Positions 19,584 to 28,574 are shown, counted from the first letter of the stretch. The stretch is 64,000 bases of DNA from an uncultured Bacteroidaceae bacterium (GCA_944321635.1 CALULY010000007.1:60454-124453), one strand, 5' to 3'. The notes: a model not told the origin generated them from the letters alone. Translations and numbers: made by a program.

Positions 19584-20639
19584 ATGGAACGCACACCAAT
19601 TATCAGGAACATGGCACTATGTGTCGCCGCTCTTTTTGCAGTGTCATCGTCGATGTTCGCGCAGTCCGATGGTGAGAAGTATTCGGATGCTCTTGCTGCT
19701 TACGAAGCGAGAGACTATGAGACAGCTTTGGAGTTGTTGCTCCCTCTGGCGGACAGAGGCCATGCTCCCTCGCAGAATCTCCTGGCGGTTTGCTATGCTT
19801 ATGGCCATGGCTTCAGTGCTGACGAAGCTAAGGCAATGATGTGGCTTGAGCGCGCGGCAGACCAAGGTTATGCCACAGCTCAACGCAACATCGGCTTAAA
19901 CTACGCCTATGCCCGCTGGGGAGTGGATAAAGACACGGATGAGGCTGTGCGGTGGTTTGCCTTGGCAGCAGCGCAAGGCGACGAAGTCGCGAGGGAAAAG
20001 GTCGCAGAATACGAGTCCTACTGTGCAGTCACTGAGAGATACAACATCGTCAGGTCGGGGGCGGCGGATTTAGGGTTGAGTGTCAAGTGGGCTGCCTGCA
20101 ATCTTGGCGCAGACTCCCCCGAGGAGTATGGCGACTGGTATGCCTGGGGAGAGACCCGTGTCAAGGATGAATACACCTGGAAGAGCTATGACCACTGTGA
20201 AATTTGGATGTGGAACAATATTTGCCTGACCAAGTATAACACCGTAGAGAGTTATGGTAATGTTGATGGCAAGCTGTCCTTAGAGGCGATTGATGATGCG
20301 GCCAGTGTCAAACTGGGTGGGTCGTGGCGTATCCCTACCGAGGATGAGTGCCGTGAGCTCATAGGATGCCGTTGGGAGCGTATAGACTATTATTGGACAA
20401 CTGGATTTGTAGTCACTGGACCAAGCGGTGTTTCAATATTCATCGAGGCGGAGGATACATATTTGTCTCCCGACATAGAGGCCAACTATATGACGAGTAG
20501 TTATGATACCTCTGAACCGTGTTGTACATCATGCCTCAATGTTTCAGGCAGCGGGGCGAATGGAGACACGCCAGCAATAATCCTCCAGGGCAAATACAAG
20601 TCAAATGCCATGTGCATCCGCCCGGTGTGTAGCAAGTGA
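19584..20639 (+). CDS. Exported Sel1-repeat protein with FISUMP-like C-terminal domain
   Basis: 351 aa from the ATG at 19584, where a signal peptide begins (MERTPIIRNMALCVAALFAVSSSMFAQ, likely cut after FAQ). An earlier in-frame start would bury the signal peptide. Residues about 35-130 hold Sel1/TPR-like helices (AVCYAYGHGFSADEAKAMMWLERAADQGYATAQ, and a second unit AVRWFALAAAQGD). The C-terminal half (DLGLSVKWAACNLGADSPEEYGDWYAWGET, SWRIPTEDECRELIG) is the FISUMP/major paralogous-type domain common in Bacteroidota envelope proteins. Substrate or partner is unknown. Confidence 0.7.
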   Translation: MERTPIIRNMALCVAALFAVSSSMFAQSDGEKYSDALAAYEARDYETALELLLPLADRGHAPSQNLLAVCYAYGHGFSADEAKAMMWLERAADQGYATAQRNIGLNYAYARWGVDKDTDEAVRWFALAAAQGDEVAREKVAEYESYCAVTERYNIVRSGAADLGLSVKWAACNLGADSPEEYGDWYAWGETRVKDEYTWKSYDHCEIWMWNNICLTKYNTVESYGNVDGKLSLEAIDDAASVKLGGSWRIPTEDECRELIGCRWERIDYYWTTGFVVTGPSGVSIFIEAEDTYLSPDIEANYMTSSYDTSEPCCTSCLNVSGSGANGDTPAIILQGKYKSNAMCIRPVCSK

Positions 20640-20685
20640 TGGAGCATGGATTTGGTCATGAGGACGGGGGTGGACTTGTCTTAAG

Positions 20686-21687
20686 TCAGACGAAATTGAC
20701 CTCCGCCTTCAGCGTTATGCCAAATCTGTCCTTGACATCATCGATGATCGCCCGTGCCAGGCGGGTGATTTCGTCGGCTGTCGCGCCGCCGAGGTTGACC
20801 AGCACGAGGGCTTGGCGTGAGTGCACTGCGGCGCGTCCCAGTGAGCGGCCGCGCCAACCGCACTGCTCGATGAGCCATCCGGCAGGGATTTTCACGCCGC
20901 CGGGTGCTTTGTAGGATGGGATGGCGGGGTAGGCGGCTGCCAGTTCCTTGTATTTCTCCTCGCTCACCACTGGGTTCATGAAGAAGCTGCCCGCGTTGCC
21001 CGTCACGGCTGGGTCGGGCAGTTTGTCGCGGCGGATGGCAATCACCGCGTCGCGGAGTGCGGCGGGTGTGAGGCTGTCCTCCTTGCCTTGGAACATCGTG
21101 GCAAGGTGGCCGTAGGACAAGTCGGGCTTGAATGTCTTGGAGAGGCGGTAGGTGACGTGCGTCACTATCAGATGCCGCTCGTGCTTGAAACGGCTCTCGC
21201 GGTAGGCGTAACCGCACTCACCGACGGGGATGGTGCGGCGTTGCCCGGTCGTGGTGTCGAAGGTCCCGACCTCGACAATCAGGTCTTTGACTTCCGCGCC
21301 GTATGCCCCGATGTTTTGCACCGCGCTTGCTCCCACTTCGCCCGGGATGAGTGACAGGTTTTCAGCCCCCGTCCAGCCGTGGGCGACGCACTCGGCGACG
21401 AGCTCGTCCCAGACTTTCCCCGCCTCGACGCGTATGTCGATGGAGGTCCCGTCCTCCCTGACAGTCTCGATGCCCCGTGCCGTGCAGTGCAGCAGCAGAC
21501 CGTCATAGTCGCGGGTGAAGAGCAGGTTGCTGCCTCCCCCGATGTGCAGGAATTTTGCCGGGCGGCGTGTGGCGAATATCTCGGCGAGGTCGCCGGCGTT
21601 GTCGTATTCCAGCATGAGGTGGGCATTGACATCAATGCCGAAAGTGTTGTAGGGGCGCAGTGAGATGTTGCGGTGTTCGGTGATCAT
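20686..21687 (-). CDS. murB: UDP-N-acetylenolpyruvoylglucosamine reductase
   Basis: 333 aa, type I MurB by length and motifs. It reduces UDP-GlcNAc-enolpyruvate to UDP-MurNAc with NADPH and FAD in the cytoplasm. The FAD-binding segment HIGGGSNLLF is at about residues 47-57, the tyrosine-containing YAYRESRFK segment in the middle, the catalytic serine in TGNAGSFFMNPV and the conserved glutamate in LKAEVNFV at the C-terminus. It lies 3 bp after the lipoprotein gene and 858 bp after tdh, probably as the last gene of that operon, an unusual place for a cell wall gene. Confidence 0.95.
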   Translation of the reverse strand: MITEHRNISLRPYNTFGIDVNAHLMLEYDNAGDLAEIFATRRPAKFLHIGGGSNLLFTRDYDGLLLHCTARGIETVREDGTSIDIRVEAGKVWDELVAECVAHGWTGAENLSLIPGEVGASAVQNIGAYGAEVKDLIVEVGTFDTTTGQRRTIPVGECGYAYRESRFKHERHLIVTHVTYRLSKTFKPDLSYGHLATMFQGKEDSLTPAALRDAVIAIRRDKLPDPAVTGNAGSFFMNPVVSEEKYKELAAAYPAIPSYKAPGGVKIPAGWLIEQCGWRGRSLGRAAVHSRQALVLVNLGGATADEITRLARAIIDDVKDRFGITLKAEVNFV

Positions 21688-21690
21688 GGG

Positions 21691-22533
21691 TCAAACGCTT
21701 AAGTCTTCATATTTATATAGCATCCACCCTTTCGCCGCATTGTGGCGGAAGTAAAGGCGGATGTTGTAGCCCGTCTCAATCTTGACGACGGTGACAATCA
21801 TCTTTTGTGACCGCCCGCCGGTCGTGGTGCAGTCAAACCCGGAGATGACCGGTGCGGCCAGGCTCGGGCGGAATGCTTTCCACTGGTCACGTGAGATTGT
21901 GGCTTCGAGCAGGCTCATTTCGTCGCCGTTGTCGTAGGTGACGAAGCCTACCTCGCGTCCCACGTGCCTCATCTGGTAGGCGGAATCGTTGGCGAAACGC
22001 TCATAAAACGACAGGAACGTGCCTTGCCGCGCCGCCGTGCTGTCGATGGCGATGCTGCGGAGAAACCATTTGTTGCCGTCTTTGGCAAAGTGGTAGTTTT
22101 TTGTTATCCCGTTGTCGGTGTAGACTTCGCGCAGTGTCAATTCGTGGGCATTCATGTCAAATCCCGTGTCCAACGCCTGCTCGTTGTCGTTGAGCAGGGT
22201 GTAGTAGACGTTTTGCAGCAGCAGTGAGTCGAATTGCCAACTGCCAGCCTCCACCTTGCCCCGCTTGCCGAGGTTGTCGAGGTCGAGGGGGAATGCCGTG
22301 CGGCTGCGTTGGAACGCGCTGTCTGACTTGAAGAGATAGATGAAGTCGTAGAACGAACTGTCCACGTTGCCGCCGTAGCACCGCAACGCGTCTCCATCTG
22401 TTCCGCTCCCGGTCGGCGCGGGCAAGGCTGCCACGTCATTGCCCGATGGACTGCCGCCCTTGTCTTTGCTGCCGCATGATGAGATTGCGACGGCGCAGGC
22501 AAGGGCGGTCAGGACGAGAAGTCTGAATGTCAT
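21691..22533 (-). CDS. Lipoprotein of the DUF4348 type
   Basis: 280 aa with a lipoprotein signal (MTFRLLVLTALACAVAISSCGSKDKGG; lipobox cysteine at about residue 20). The rest is a soluble envelope domain with the pattern FYDFIYLFKSDSAFQRSRTAFPL and a C-terminal half suggestive of two related alpha/beta repeats. It resembles Bacteroidales DUF4348 lipoproteins, a family of unknown function; the assignment is from memory of the pattern. It lies 12 bp after tdh and 3 bp before murB. Confidence 0.55.
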   Translation of the reverse strand: MTFRLLVLTALACAVAISSCGSKDKGGSPSGNDVAALPAPTGSGTDGDALRCYGGNVDSSFYDFIYLFKSDSAFQRSRTAFPLDLDNLGKRGKVEAGSWQFDSLLLQNVYYTLLNDNEQALDTGFDMNAHELTLREVYTDNGITKNYHFAKDGNKWFLRSIAIDSTAARQGTFLSFYERFANDSAYQMRHVGREVGFVTYDNGDEMSLLEATISRDQWKAFRPSLAAPVISGFDCTTTGGRSQKMIVTVVKIETGYNIRLYFRHNAAKGWMLYKYEDLSV

Positions 22534-22545
22534 CTGTGCTGTGTG

Positions 22546-23505
22546 TTACTTTTTGAGCAGGCGCGCCGAGAGCTTGTCGAGCATATCGACGGTCATGGTC
22601 GCCAAATCGTATGTCGGACGCCATCCCCACTCCTCACGTGCGCAGCTGTCATCCATCTTGTCCGGCCACGATTCGGCTATCGATTGCTTGAGCGGGTCAA
22701 CGTCGTAGACCATCTCAAAGGCGGGGCGGTGCTTCTTTATCTCTTTGTAAATCTCTTCAGGGTCGAAACTCATCGACGCGATGTTGAACCCGTTGCGATG
22801 CACGAGCCGTGAAGGGTCGGCTTCCATCAGTGTTATGGCGGCGTTGAGTGCGTCGGGCATATACATCATGTCCATCAATGTCCCTTGCTTGATGGGGCAA
22901 ACAAACTTCTCCCCCCTGACGGCGTAGTAGTAGATGTCCACTGCATAGTCCGTCGTGCCACCTCCCGGAGGTGTCACGTTTGAAATGATGCCGGGGAAAC
23001 GCACCGAGCGAGTGTCAACACCGTACTTGGTGTGGTAGTAGTCGCTCAACAGTTCCGTCGTCACCTTTGAGACCCCGTATATTGTCTTGGGACGCTGGAT
23101 GGTGTCCTGCGGGGTCATCCAGTGCGGGGTGTTGAGCCCGAACGAGCCTATCGAACTGGGCGTGAAGACAGAGCATCCGTGGTCGCGGGCAAGTTCGAGG
23201 ATGTTAAGCAGCCCGTCGATGCCTATCTTCCATGCGAGCAGGGGTTTCTTTTCCGCCACCACAGAGAGCAAGGCGGCGAGATTGTATATGCTGTCGATGC
23301 CGTGCCGTTTTATCGCCTCTGAAAGCTCGTCGGGGCGTGTCACGTCCGCCAGTGCGCTGGGACCCGATTCTTTCAATTCACCTTTGGGCTCCGCGCCGGG
23401 TATGTAGCCGGCAACAACGTTGTCGTTGCCGTAACGTTTTCTCAATTCCATGGTCAGCTCTGAACCGATCTGCCCGGTAGAACCGATAACCAAGATTTTT
23501 TTCAT
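22546..23505 (-). CDS. tdh: L-threonine 3-dehydrogenase, SDR (epimerase-like) type
   Basis: 319 aa, extended short-chain dehydrogenase. The NAD-binding motif GSTGQIGSEL is at residues 7-16, FTPSSIGSFG supplies the active-site serine region and YGVSKVTTELL the catalytic YxxxK. The segment RSVRFPGIISNVTPPGGGTTDYAVDIYY is typical of epimerase-type threonine dehydrogenases rather than sugar epimerases. It oxidises threonine to 2-amino-3-ketobutyrate, the substrate of Kbl encoded divergently 277 bp away, which strongly supports the call. It has its own TAnnTTTG promoter. Confidence 0.85.
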   Translation of the reverse strand: MKKILVIGSTGQIGSELTMELRKRYGNDNVVAGYIPGAEPKGELKESGPSALADVTRPDELSEAIKRHGIDSIYNLAALLSVVAEKKPLLAWKIGIDGLLNILELARDHGCSVFTPSSIGSFGLNTPHWMTPQDTIQRPKTIYGVSKVTTELLSDYYHTKYGVDTRSVRFPGIISNVTPPGGGTTDYAVDIYYYAVRGEKFVCPIKQGTLMDMMYMPDALNAAITLMEADPSRLVHRNGFNIASMSFDPEEIYKEIKKHRPAFEMVYDVDPLKQSIAESWPDKMDDSCAREEWGWRPTYDLATMTVDMLDKLSARLLKK

Positions 23506-23539
23506 CGTATAAGTATTAATAAAGGTTTATAAATTGGCA

Positions 23540-23547
23540 CAAAAGTA
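23540..23547 (-). promoter_or_regulatory. -7 box of the tdh operon
   Basis: TACTTTTG on the minus strand, 35 bp before the tdh ATG. No equally good box was found for kbl in the rest of the 277-bp divergent region (23506-23782). Confidence 0.5.
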
Positions 23548-23782
23548 GGGAAGTTTTCCGAATTAGGATTATAGTGCAATTGCTTTATTAGAAATAATTA
23601 TCCATTTTTGCAGGGGTGCGGCGCGGCCGGCATCCAACGAGCATTTTGTCAGAACTAAGCCCCATTGCCGCAGGATTTGAGCCTGCTGGCGCGGTCTTAA
23701 TCGCCGGAACAGGCTGCATCGTGTGTTAAAATGCCACAAGCCGCAGGTAAACGGGAGGACAACCCTTTAAACTATTATATAT

Positions 23783-24970
23783 ATGTATGGGAAGATAAAA
23801 GATTATTTGTCTCAGACGCTGGCTGAGATAAAAGATGCGGGCCTCTACAAGGAGGAACGTCTCATCGAGAGCCAACAGCAAGCAGCGATTACGGTCAAGG
23901 GAAAGACCGTACTCAACTTTTGCGCCAACAATTACCTCGGACTGTCCAACAATCCCCGCCTGATGCAAGCGGCCAAGGACATGATCGACCGGCGCGGTTA
24001 CGGGATGTCTTCCGTGCGGTTCATCTGCGGGACGCAGGACATCCACAAGCAACTCGAAGCAGCCATCTCCGACTATTTCAAGACTGAGGACACCATCCTC
24101 TATGCAGCTTGTTTTGATGCCAACGGCGGTGTGTTCGAACCTTTGTTTGGCGAGGAGGATGCCATCATCTCTGATTCGCTCAACCACGCATCCATCATCG
24201 ACGGAGTGCGCCTTTGCAAGGCCAAACGCTACCGCTACGCCAATGCCGACATGGGCGAACTTGAGAAGTGTTTGCAGGAGGCACAAGCACAGCGGTTCAG
24301 GATAATTGTGACCGACGGTGTCTTCTCAATGGATGGCAACGTCGCGCCGATGGACAAGATTTGCGAGTTGGCTGAAAAGTACGATGCAATGGTCATGGTG
24401 GACGAGTGCCATTCGGCGGGTGTCGTCGGGGCAACGGGACACGGCGTGAACGAGTTGTTCAACACCTACGGCCGCATAGACATAATGACTGGCACGTTGG
24501 GCAAGGCATTCGGAGGCGCGATAGGCGGTTTCACGACAGGCCGCAAGGAGATCATCGAGCTGTTGCGCCAGAGGTCACGCCCGTACCTCTTCTCAAATTC
24601 AGTCCCGCCGGCAGTTGTCGGGGCGAGCCTCGAAGTGTTCAAGATGCTGAAAGAAAGCGACTCGCTGCACACCAAGCTGATGGAAAACGTAGAATACTTC
24701 CGCACACGTATGCTTGAGGCCGGTTTCGACATCAAGCCGACACAGAGTGCCATCTGCGCCGTCATGCTCTACGACGCCAAGTTGTCCCAGATCTATGCAA
24801 GCAAACTGCTGGACGAGGGGGTATATGTCACTGGGTTCTACTATCCGGTAGTCCCCAAGGGGCAGGCAAGGATAAGGGTACAACTCTCCGCCGGCCACGA
24901 GCGCGAGCACCTCGACAAGTGCATCTCGGCCTTTGTGAAGATAGGCAAGGAGCTCGGGGTCATCAAGTGA
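23783..24970 (+). CDS. kbl: Glycine C-acetyltransferase (2-amino-3-ketobutyrate CoA ligase)
   Basis: 395 aa PLP enzyme of the alpha-oxoamine synthase family. It cleaves 2-amino-3-ketobutyrate with CoA to glycine and acetyl-CoA. The signature features are CANNYLGLSNNPRLMQAAKDMIDRRGYG near the start, VDECHSAGVVG (PLP aspartate and histidine) and TGTLGKAFGGAIGG with the PLP lysine. The N-terminus and length fit Kbl better than BioF or HemA, and the divergent tdh confirms the pathway. A strong terminator follows. Confidence 0.93.
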   Translation: MYGKIKDYLSQTLAEIKDAGLYKEERLIESQQQAAITVKGKTVLNFCANNYLGLSNNPRLMQAAKDMIDRRGYGMSSVRFICGTQDIHKQLEAAISDYFKTEDTILYAACFDANGGVFEPLFGEEDAIISDSLNHASIIDGVRLCKAKRYRYANADMGELEKCLQEAQAQRFRIIVTDGVFSMDGNVAPMDKICELAEKYDAMVMVDECHSAGVVGATGHGVNELFNTYGRIDIMTGTLGKAFGGAIGGFTTGRKEIIELLRQRSRPYLFSNSVPPAVVGASLEVFKMLKESDSLHTKLMENVEYFRTRMLEAGFDIKPTQSAICAVMLYDAKLSQIYASKLLDEGVYVTGFYYPVVPKGQARIRVQLSAGHEREHLDKCISAFVKIGKELGVIK

Positions 24971-25010
24971 CGCATCCCGGTCCGCCGCACGTCGCGGCAG
25001 GCATATACAG

Positions 25011-25047
25011 TCCCGTGGCACTGAATCCGTGCCACGGGATTTTTTTT
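25011..25047 (+). terminator. kbl terminator
   Basis: Ten-base perfect stem (TCCCGTGGCA with TGCCACGGGA, 9-nt loop) followed by eight thymines. Confidence 0.85.
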
Positions 25048-25132
25048 GCCGGTAGCGACAAAGTGCTGCGGGCGGCATCGCAGGCATGACCCGGGACGGC
25101 GGAGGTGAAGGTGGGGGACGTTGCCGCTTTTT

Positions 25133-25210
25133 GCATCGTATGTTTTTCACATTATCATTCTATGTTTTTGCCCTTACCATACTATGTTTTTCCAAATACC
25201 ATTGAATGTA
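25133..25210. repeat. 22-bp-period array, CATNNNATGTTTTT units
   Basis: TATGTTTTT occurs at 25139, 25161 and 25183, exactly 22 bp apart, each preceded by CAT three bases before ATG; a fourth, decayed unit (CATTGAATG) follows in register at 25205. The spacer bases differ between units. The same unit in the opposite orientation makes up the array at 44118-44192. Confidence 0.75.
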
Positions 25211-25374
25211 ACCGGCGGCGGCAAACGCCCCTTCGCAGCGACTTCCCCGCCACATCGCCCCAGCCATCCCGCGCAACTTTGCATGGAGGGCAATGCCCGC
25301 AGCATTTGCAGCGCAGGATGCAGGCCGGGAGTAAAATAGTGTCCTAAGTTTTGTAAAATCAGCCGAAAAAGCAC

Positions 25375-25382
25375 TATCTTTG
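25375..25382 (+). promoter_or_regulatory. -7 box of the rplM-rpsI operon
   Basis: TATCTTTG, with a TTTTG upstream at -33 spacing. The resulting leader is about 110 nt, long for a simple 5' end, and contains a GC-rich segment (25438-25472) that could fold into a regulatory structure. Confidence 0.6.
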
Positions 25383-25500
25383 CAAGCCGATTATTATCAA
25401 ATCTGGTTAAAGAGATGATACCTAATGCTTTAAGCTCAGGTCCGAGGGCTTTCGCACGGGGTACGTCGGTATTAGTAGTAACAATTAAATTTTTAACAGA

Positions 25501-25962
25501 GTGGACACTTTAAGTTACAAGACAATTTCAGCCAACAAGGCCACTGTGAACAAGGAGTGGGTCATTGTCGATGCGACTGACCAGATCCTTGGCCGTTTGG
25601 GCAGCAAGGTGGCTAAGTTGTTGAGAGGGAAGTACAAGCCTAACTTCACCCCTCACGTGGATTGCGGCGACAACGTGATCGTTATCAACGCAGACAAAGT
25701 CAAAATGACAGGGAACAAGTGGACGGATCGCGTCTACATGACATTCTCGGGTTATCCTGGCGGCCAGAAGAGGTTCAGCCCGCTGGATTTGAAGTCACGC
25801 CCCGGAGGCGACGAGAAACTCATGCGCAGGGTGGTCAAAGGGATGCTGCCTAAGAACCGTCTCGGCGCAAGGTTGCTCAAGAACCTCTACGTGTACTCGG
25901 GCCCGGAGCACAACCATGAAGCGCAAAGCCCGAAACTAATCGATATCAACACCCTCAAATGA
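25501..25962 (+). CDS. rplM: 50S ribosomal protein L13
   Basis: 153 aa starting at a GTG (VDTLSYKTISANKATVNKEWVIVDATDQILGRLGS). No closer ATG keeps the conserved N-terminus. The L13 signature RVVKGMLPKNRLGARLLKNLYVY is present. L13 is an early 23S rRNA assembly protein. Its stop overlaps the start of rpsI by 4 bp (ATGA). GTG initiation in a highly expressed ribosomal gene may relate to leader control, which is inference. Confidence 0.96.
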   Translation: MDTLSYKTISANKATVNKEWVIVDATDQILGRLGSKVAKLLRGKYKPNFTPHVDCGDNVIVINADKVKMTGNKWTDRVYMTFSGYPGGQKRFSPLDLKSRPGGDEKLMRRVVKGMLPKNRLGARLLKNLYVYSGPEHNHEAQSPKLIDINTLK

Positions 25963-26354
25963 CTAATATGGAAGTAGTAAATGCAACAGGCAGGCGCAAA
26001 AGTTCTGTAGCCCGCGTATATGTCACGGAAGGGACTGGGAAAATCGTCATAAACAAAAAGGACATCACCGAATATTTCCCCTCGTCAATCCTCCAGTATG
26101 TCGTCAAACAACCGCTCCTCACGCTCGGCGTGGTCGAGAAGTACGACATCAAGGCCAACATCTTCGGCGGCGGGTTCACCGGGCAATCCCAGGCACTCCG
26201 CCTTGCCATCGCCCGTGCCCTGGTCAAGATCAACGCTGAGGACAAACCTGCGCTCCGCAAGGAAGGCTTCATGACACGCGACTCACGCGTCGTCGAGCGC
26301 AAGAAGCCAGGCCGTCCAAAGGCACGCAAGAGATTCCAGTTCAGCAAACGTTAA
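25959..26354 (+). CDS. rpsI: 30S ribosomal protein S9
   Basis: 131 aa; the ATG at 25959 overlaps the rplM stop, and a second ATG at 25968 (MEVVNATGRRKSSVARVYV) could be the real start. The signature GGGFTGQSQALRLAIARALV and the C-terminal tail RKKPGRPKARKRFQFSKR, whose last arginine reaches P-site tRNA, are intact. Confidence 0.96.
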   Translation: MTNMEVVNATGRRKSSVARVYVTEGTGKIVINKKDITEYFPSSILQYVVKQPLLTLGVVEKYDIKANIFGGGFTGQSQALRLAIARALVKINAEDKPALRKEGFMTRDSRVVERKKPGRPKARKRFQFSKR

Positions 26355-26429
26355 TCCGGTTGAATCGTTCGGACGACGATGGGCCGCATGAGGCCGGTCG
26401 GATTTGGACATGATGGACTGAGACGCGAC

Positions 26430-26476
26430 GTTTAGTATCTAAACTGCCGGGACCTACAACGAGCTACCCGGGAGTT
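26430..26476 (+). promoter_or_regulatory. Candidate structured leader of rpsB
   Basis: The 163-bp gap before rpsB contains a perfect inverted repeat GTTTAG/CTAAAC (26430-26444) overlapping a second stem, AACTGCCGGG with CCCGGGAGTT (26442-26476, one mismatch, 15-nt loop). The two share bases and are mutually exclusive, as in switching leaders. S2 autoregulation through a leader is known in other bacteria; here it is a suggestion. Confidence 0.35.
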
Positions 26477-26517
26477 GACAAACAAACAAGAATGTAAACG
26501 CTTTAAAGAAACAAACA

Positions 26518-27351
26518 ATGTCAAGAACCAATTTCGATACACTTTTGGAAGCTGGCTGCCACTTCGGCCACCTCAAAAGAAAATGGAATCCGTCCATGGC
26601 TCCATACATCTTCATGGAGCGCAACGGCATCCACATCATCGATCTCCACAAGACCGTAGCAAAAATCGACGAGGCCGCCGAGGCTTTGAAGCAAATTGCC
26701 AAGTCAGGGAGAAGAATACTTTTTGTTGCTACTAAAAAACAGGCGAAACAGATTGTCGCTGAACGTGCGGCGGCGGTCAATATGCCCTACGTCGTCGAGC
26801 GTTGGCCGGGCGGTATGCTCACCAACTTCCCGACAATCCGCAAGGCAGTCAAGAAGATGGCTACCATCGACAAGCTCACAAACGACGGAACATTCTCCAA
26901 CCTCTCAAAGAGGGAGATGCTCCAGATCTCGCGCCAACGCGCTAAACTGGAGAAAAACCTCGGCTCTATCGCCGACCTGAACCGCCTTCCCTCGGCCCTC
27001 TTCGTAGTGGATGCCCTCAAGGAAAACATCGCGATTCGCGAAGCAAACCGCCTCGGCATCCCGGTGTTCGCCATCGTGGACACCAACTCGGACCCCAACA
27101 ACGTTGACTTCGTAATCCCCGCAAACGACGACGCGACCAAGTCCATCGAAGTAATCATGGACACCTGCTGCGCCGCAATATCAGAAGGGCTCGAAGAACG
27201 CAAGGCCGAGAAGCTCGAAAACGAGGCAGCAGCCGAAGCCGCACCGAAACGCGCAAGGAAGAAATCATCCAAGGCGCGCCTCGAAAAGTCGGACGAGGAC
27301 GCAATCAACGCCTCAAAAGCTGCGGCATACGTGAAAGAGGACGAGGAATAA
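26518..27351 (+). CDS. rpsB: 30S ribosomal protein S2
   Basis: 277 aa. Conserved S2 segments are LLEAGCHFGHLKRKWNPSMAPYIFMERNGIHIIDL, VVERWPGGMLTNFPTI and GIPVFAIVDTNSDPNNVDFVIPANDDA. A lysine- and alanine-rich tail (EAAPKRARKKSSKARLEKSDEDAINASKAAAYVKEDEE) extends beyond the usual 230-240 residues, common in Bacteroidota S2. It precedes tsf by 145 bp, the universal rpsB-tsf pair. Confidence 0.97.
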   Translation: MSRTNFDTLLEAGCHFGHLKRKWNPSMAPYIFMERNGIHIIDLHKTVAKIDEAAEALKQIAKSGRRILFVATKKQAKQIVAERAAAVNMPYVVERWPGGMLTNFPTIRKAVKKMATIDKLTNDGTFSNLSKREMLQISRQRAKLEKNLGSIADLNRLPSALFVVDALKENIAIREANRLGIPVFAIVDTNSDPNNVDFVIPANDDATKSIEVIMDTCCAAISEGLEERKAEKLENEAAAEAAPKRARKKSSKARLEKSDEDAINASKAAAYVKEDEE

Positions 27352-27496
27352 CAACATTCCCAAACACCACACACCCGGTCTCCGGGCAACACAAGGGTTA
27401 AGGTAGCGAGGACCGCCGCACTGAACGGGACAAACTATTTTAACCCTTTTCTTCAGCAAAAGACACATTAACAAAACCAATAAAACCTACTGAATT

Positions 27497-28321
27497 ATGG
27501 CAGTGACAATGGCAGAAATAACCAAGCTCCGCAAGATGACAGGAGCTGGCATGATGGACTGCAAGAACGCCTTGACAGAAGCCGAAGGCGACATGGACAA
27601 GGCGATGGAAATCATCCGTAAAAAAGGACAGGCCGTAGCCGCAAAACGCTCTGACCGCGAAGCTGGCGAAGGATGCGTGCTTGCAAAAGCCGACGGAAAC
27701 TATGCAGCAGTACTCGCCTTGAAATGCGAGACAGACTTCGTAGCAAAGAACGCCGACTTCGTCGCACTCGCACGCGAGATCCTCGACTTGGCCGTGGCAA
27801 ACCGTTGCAAGACGCTCGACGAGATAAAGAACCTCCCCTACGGCAACGCGACTGTCGCGCAAGCCGTCACCGACCGCAGCGGCATCACGGGTGAGAAGAT
27901 GGAACTCGACGGGTTCGGCTATGTCGAGGCTCCCGTCACATCCAGCTACATCCACGCAGGCAACAGGCTCGCGGTAGTAGCAGGATTCAACAAGGAAATC
28001 CCCGCCGACCTCGCACACGGCGTGGCAATGCAAATCGCCGCAATGAACCCCCTCGCAGTCACACCCGAGAAGATTGATCCCGCCGTCGTCGCACGCGAGA
28101 AGGAAATAGCAGCCGACAAGGCACGCGAAGAAGGCAAGCCCGAAAACATGATCGAGAAGATTGCCATGGGCCGCCTCGGCAAGTTCTACAAGGAAGTCTG
28201 CCTCCTCCAACAAGAATATGTCTGCAACGACGAGAAAAAACCCGTCGCAGACATCCTCAAGGCTGTGGACAAGGACTTGACGGTGACGGACTTCCGTCGC
28301 TACACGCTCAACGCAGAATAA
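27497..28321 (+). CDS. tsf: Elongation factor Ts
   Basis: 274 aa nucleotide exchange factor for EF-Tu. The N-terminal UBA-like domain (EITKLRKMTGAGMMDCKNALTEAEGDMDKAMEIIRKKG) is followed by the core with TDFVAKN near residue 80, the contact to EF-Tu, and the C-terminal GKFYKEVCLLQQEYVCND segment. A strong terminator follows 25 bp after the stop. Confidence 0.97.
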   Translation: MAVTMAEITKLRKMTGAGMMDCKNALTEAEGDMDKAMEIIRKKGQAVAAKRSDREAGEGCVLAKADGNYAAVLALKCETDFVAKNADFVALAREILDLAVANRCKTLDEIKNLPYGNATVAQAVTDRSGITGEKMELDGFGYVEAPVTSSYIHAGNRLAVVAGFNKEIPADLAHGVAMQIAAMNPLAVTPEKIDPAVVAREKEIAADKAREEGKPENMIEKIAMGRLGKFYKEVCLLQQEYVCNDEKKPVADILKAVDKDLTVTDFRRYTLNAE

Positions 28322-28346
28322 ACTGCACGGCATCAAACACATCCAG

Positions 28347-28383
28347 GCGCGGGCGGCCATCGACGGCCGCCCGCGCTTTTTTT
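28347..28383 (+). terminator. tsf terminator
   Basis: Twelve-base perfect GC stem (GCGCGGGCGGCC with GGCCGCCCGCGC, 6-nt loop) followed by seven thymines. Confidence 0.9.
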
Positions 28384-28574
28384 GTCCTGACACACGGAGA
28401 CACGTCCGCAGGGCAGCATGATGCAAGATGATGTGCGGGAGCGGACGGAAGAACACATCATGCGCTCCAACAGCAGCACCGGTGTCCCCAACCGAATGCA
28501 TCGGGGGACAAGGCCGACGCCTACAAGCATAAAACCCGCGATGTCTGGCACAAGCCCTCACAGTGCCAGATGAA

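Larger units (their letters stand above)
24971..25500. other. Intergenic region between kbl and rplM
   Basis: 530 bp: kbl terminator, a 22-bp-period repeat array (25133-25210), a GC-rich stretch with no visible feature, then the rplM promoter and leader. Confidence 0.6.

Noticed and set aside
27440..28561. A 373-codon open frame on the minus strand opposite tsf
   Set aside because: It is the antisense shadow of tsf plus its downstream gap; its composition (cysteine- and valine-rich) follows from the tsf codons and it has no promoter or family features.
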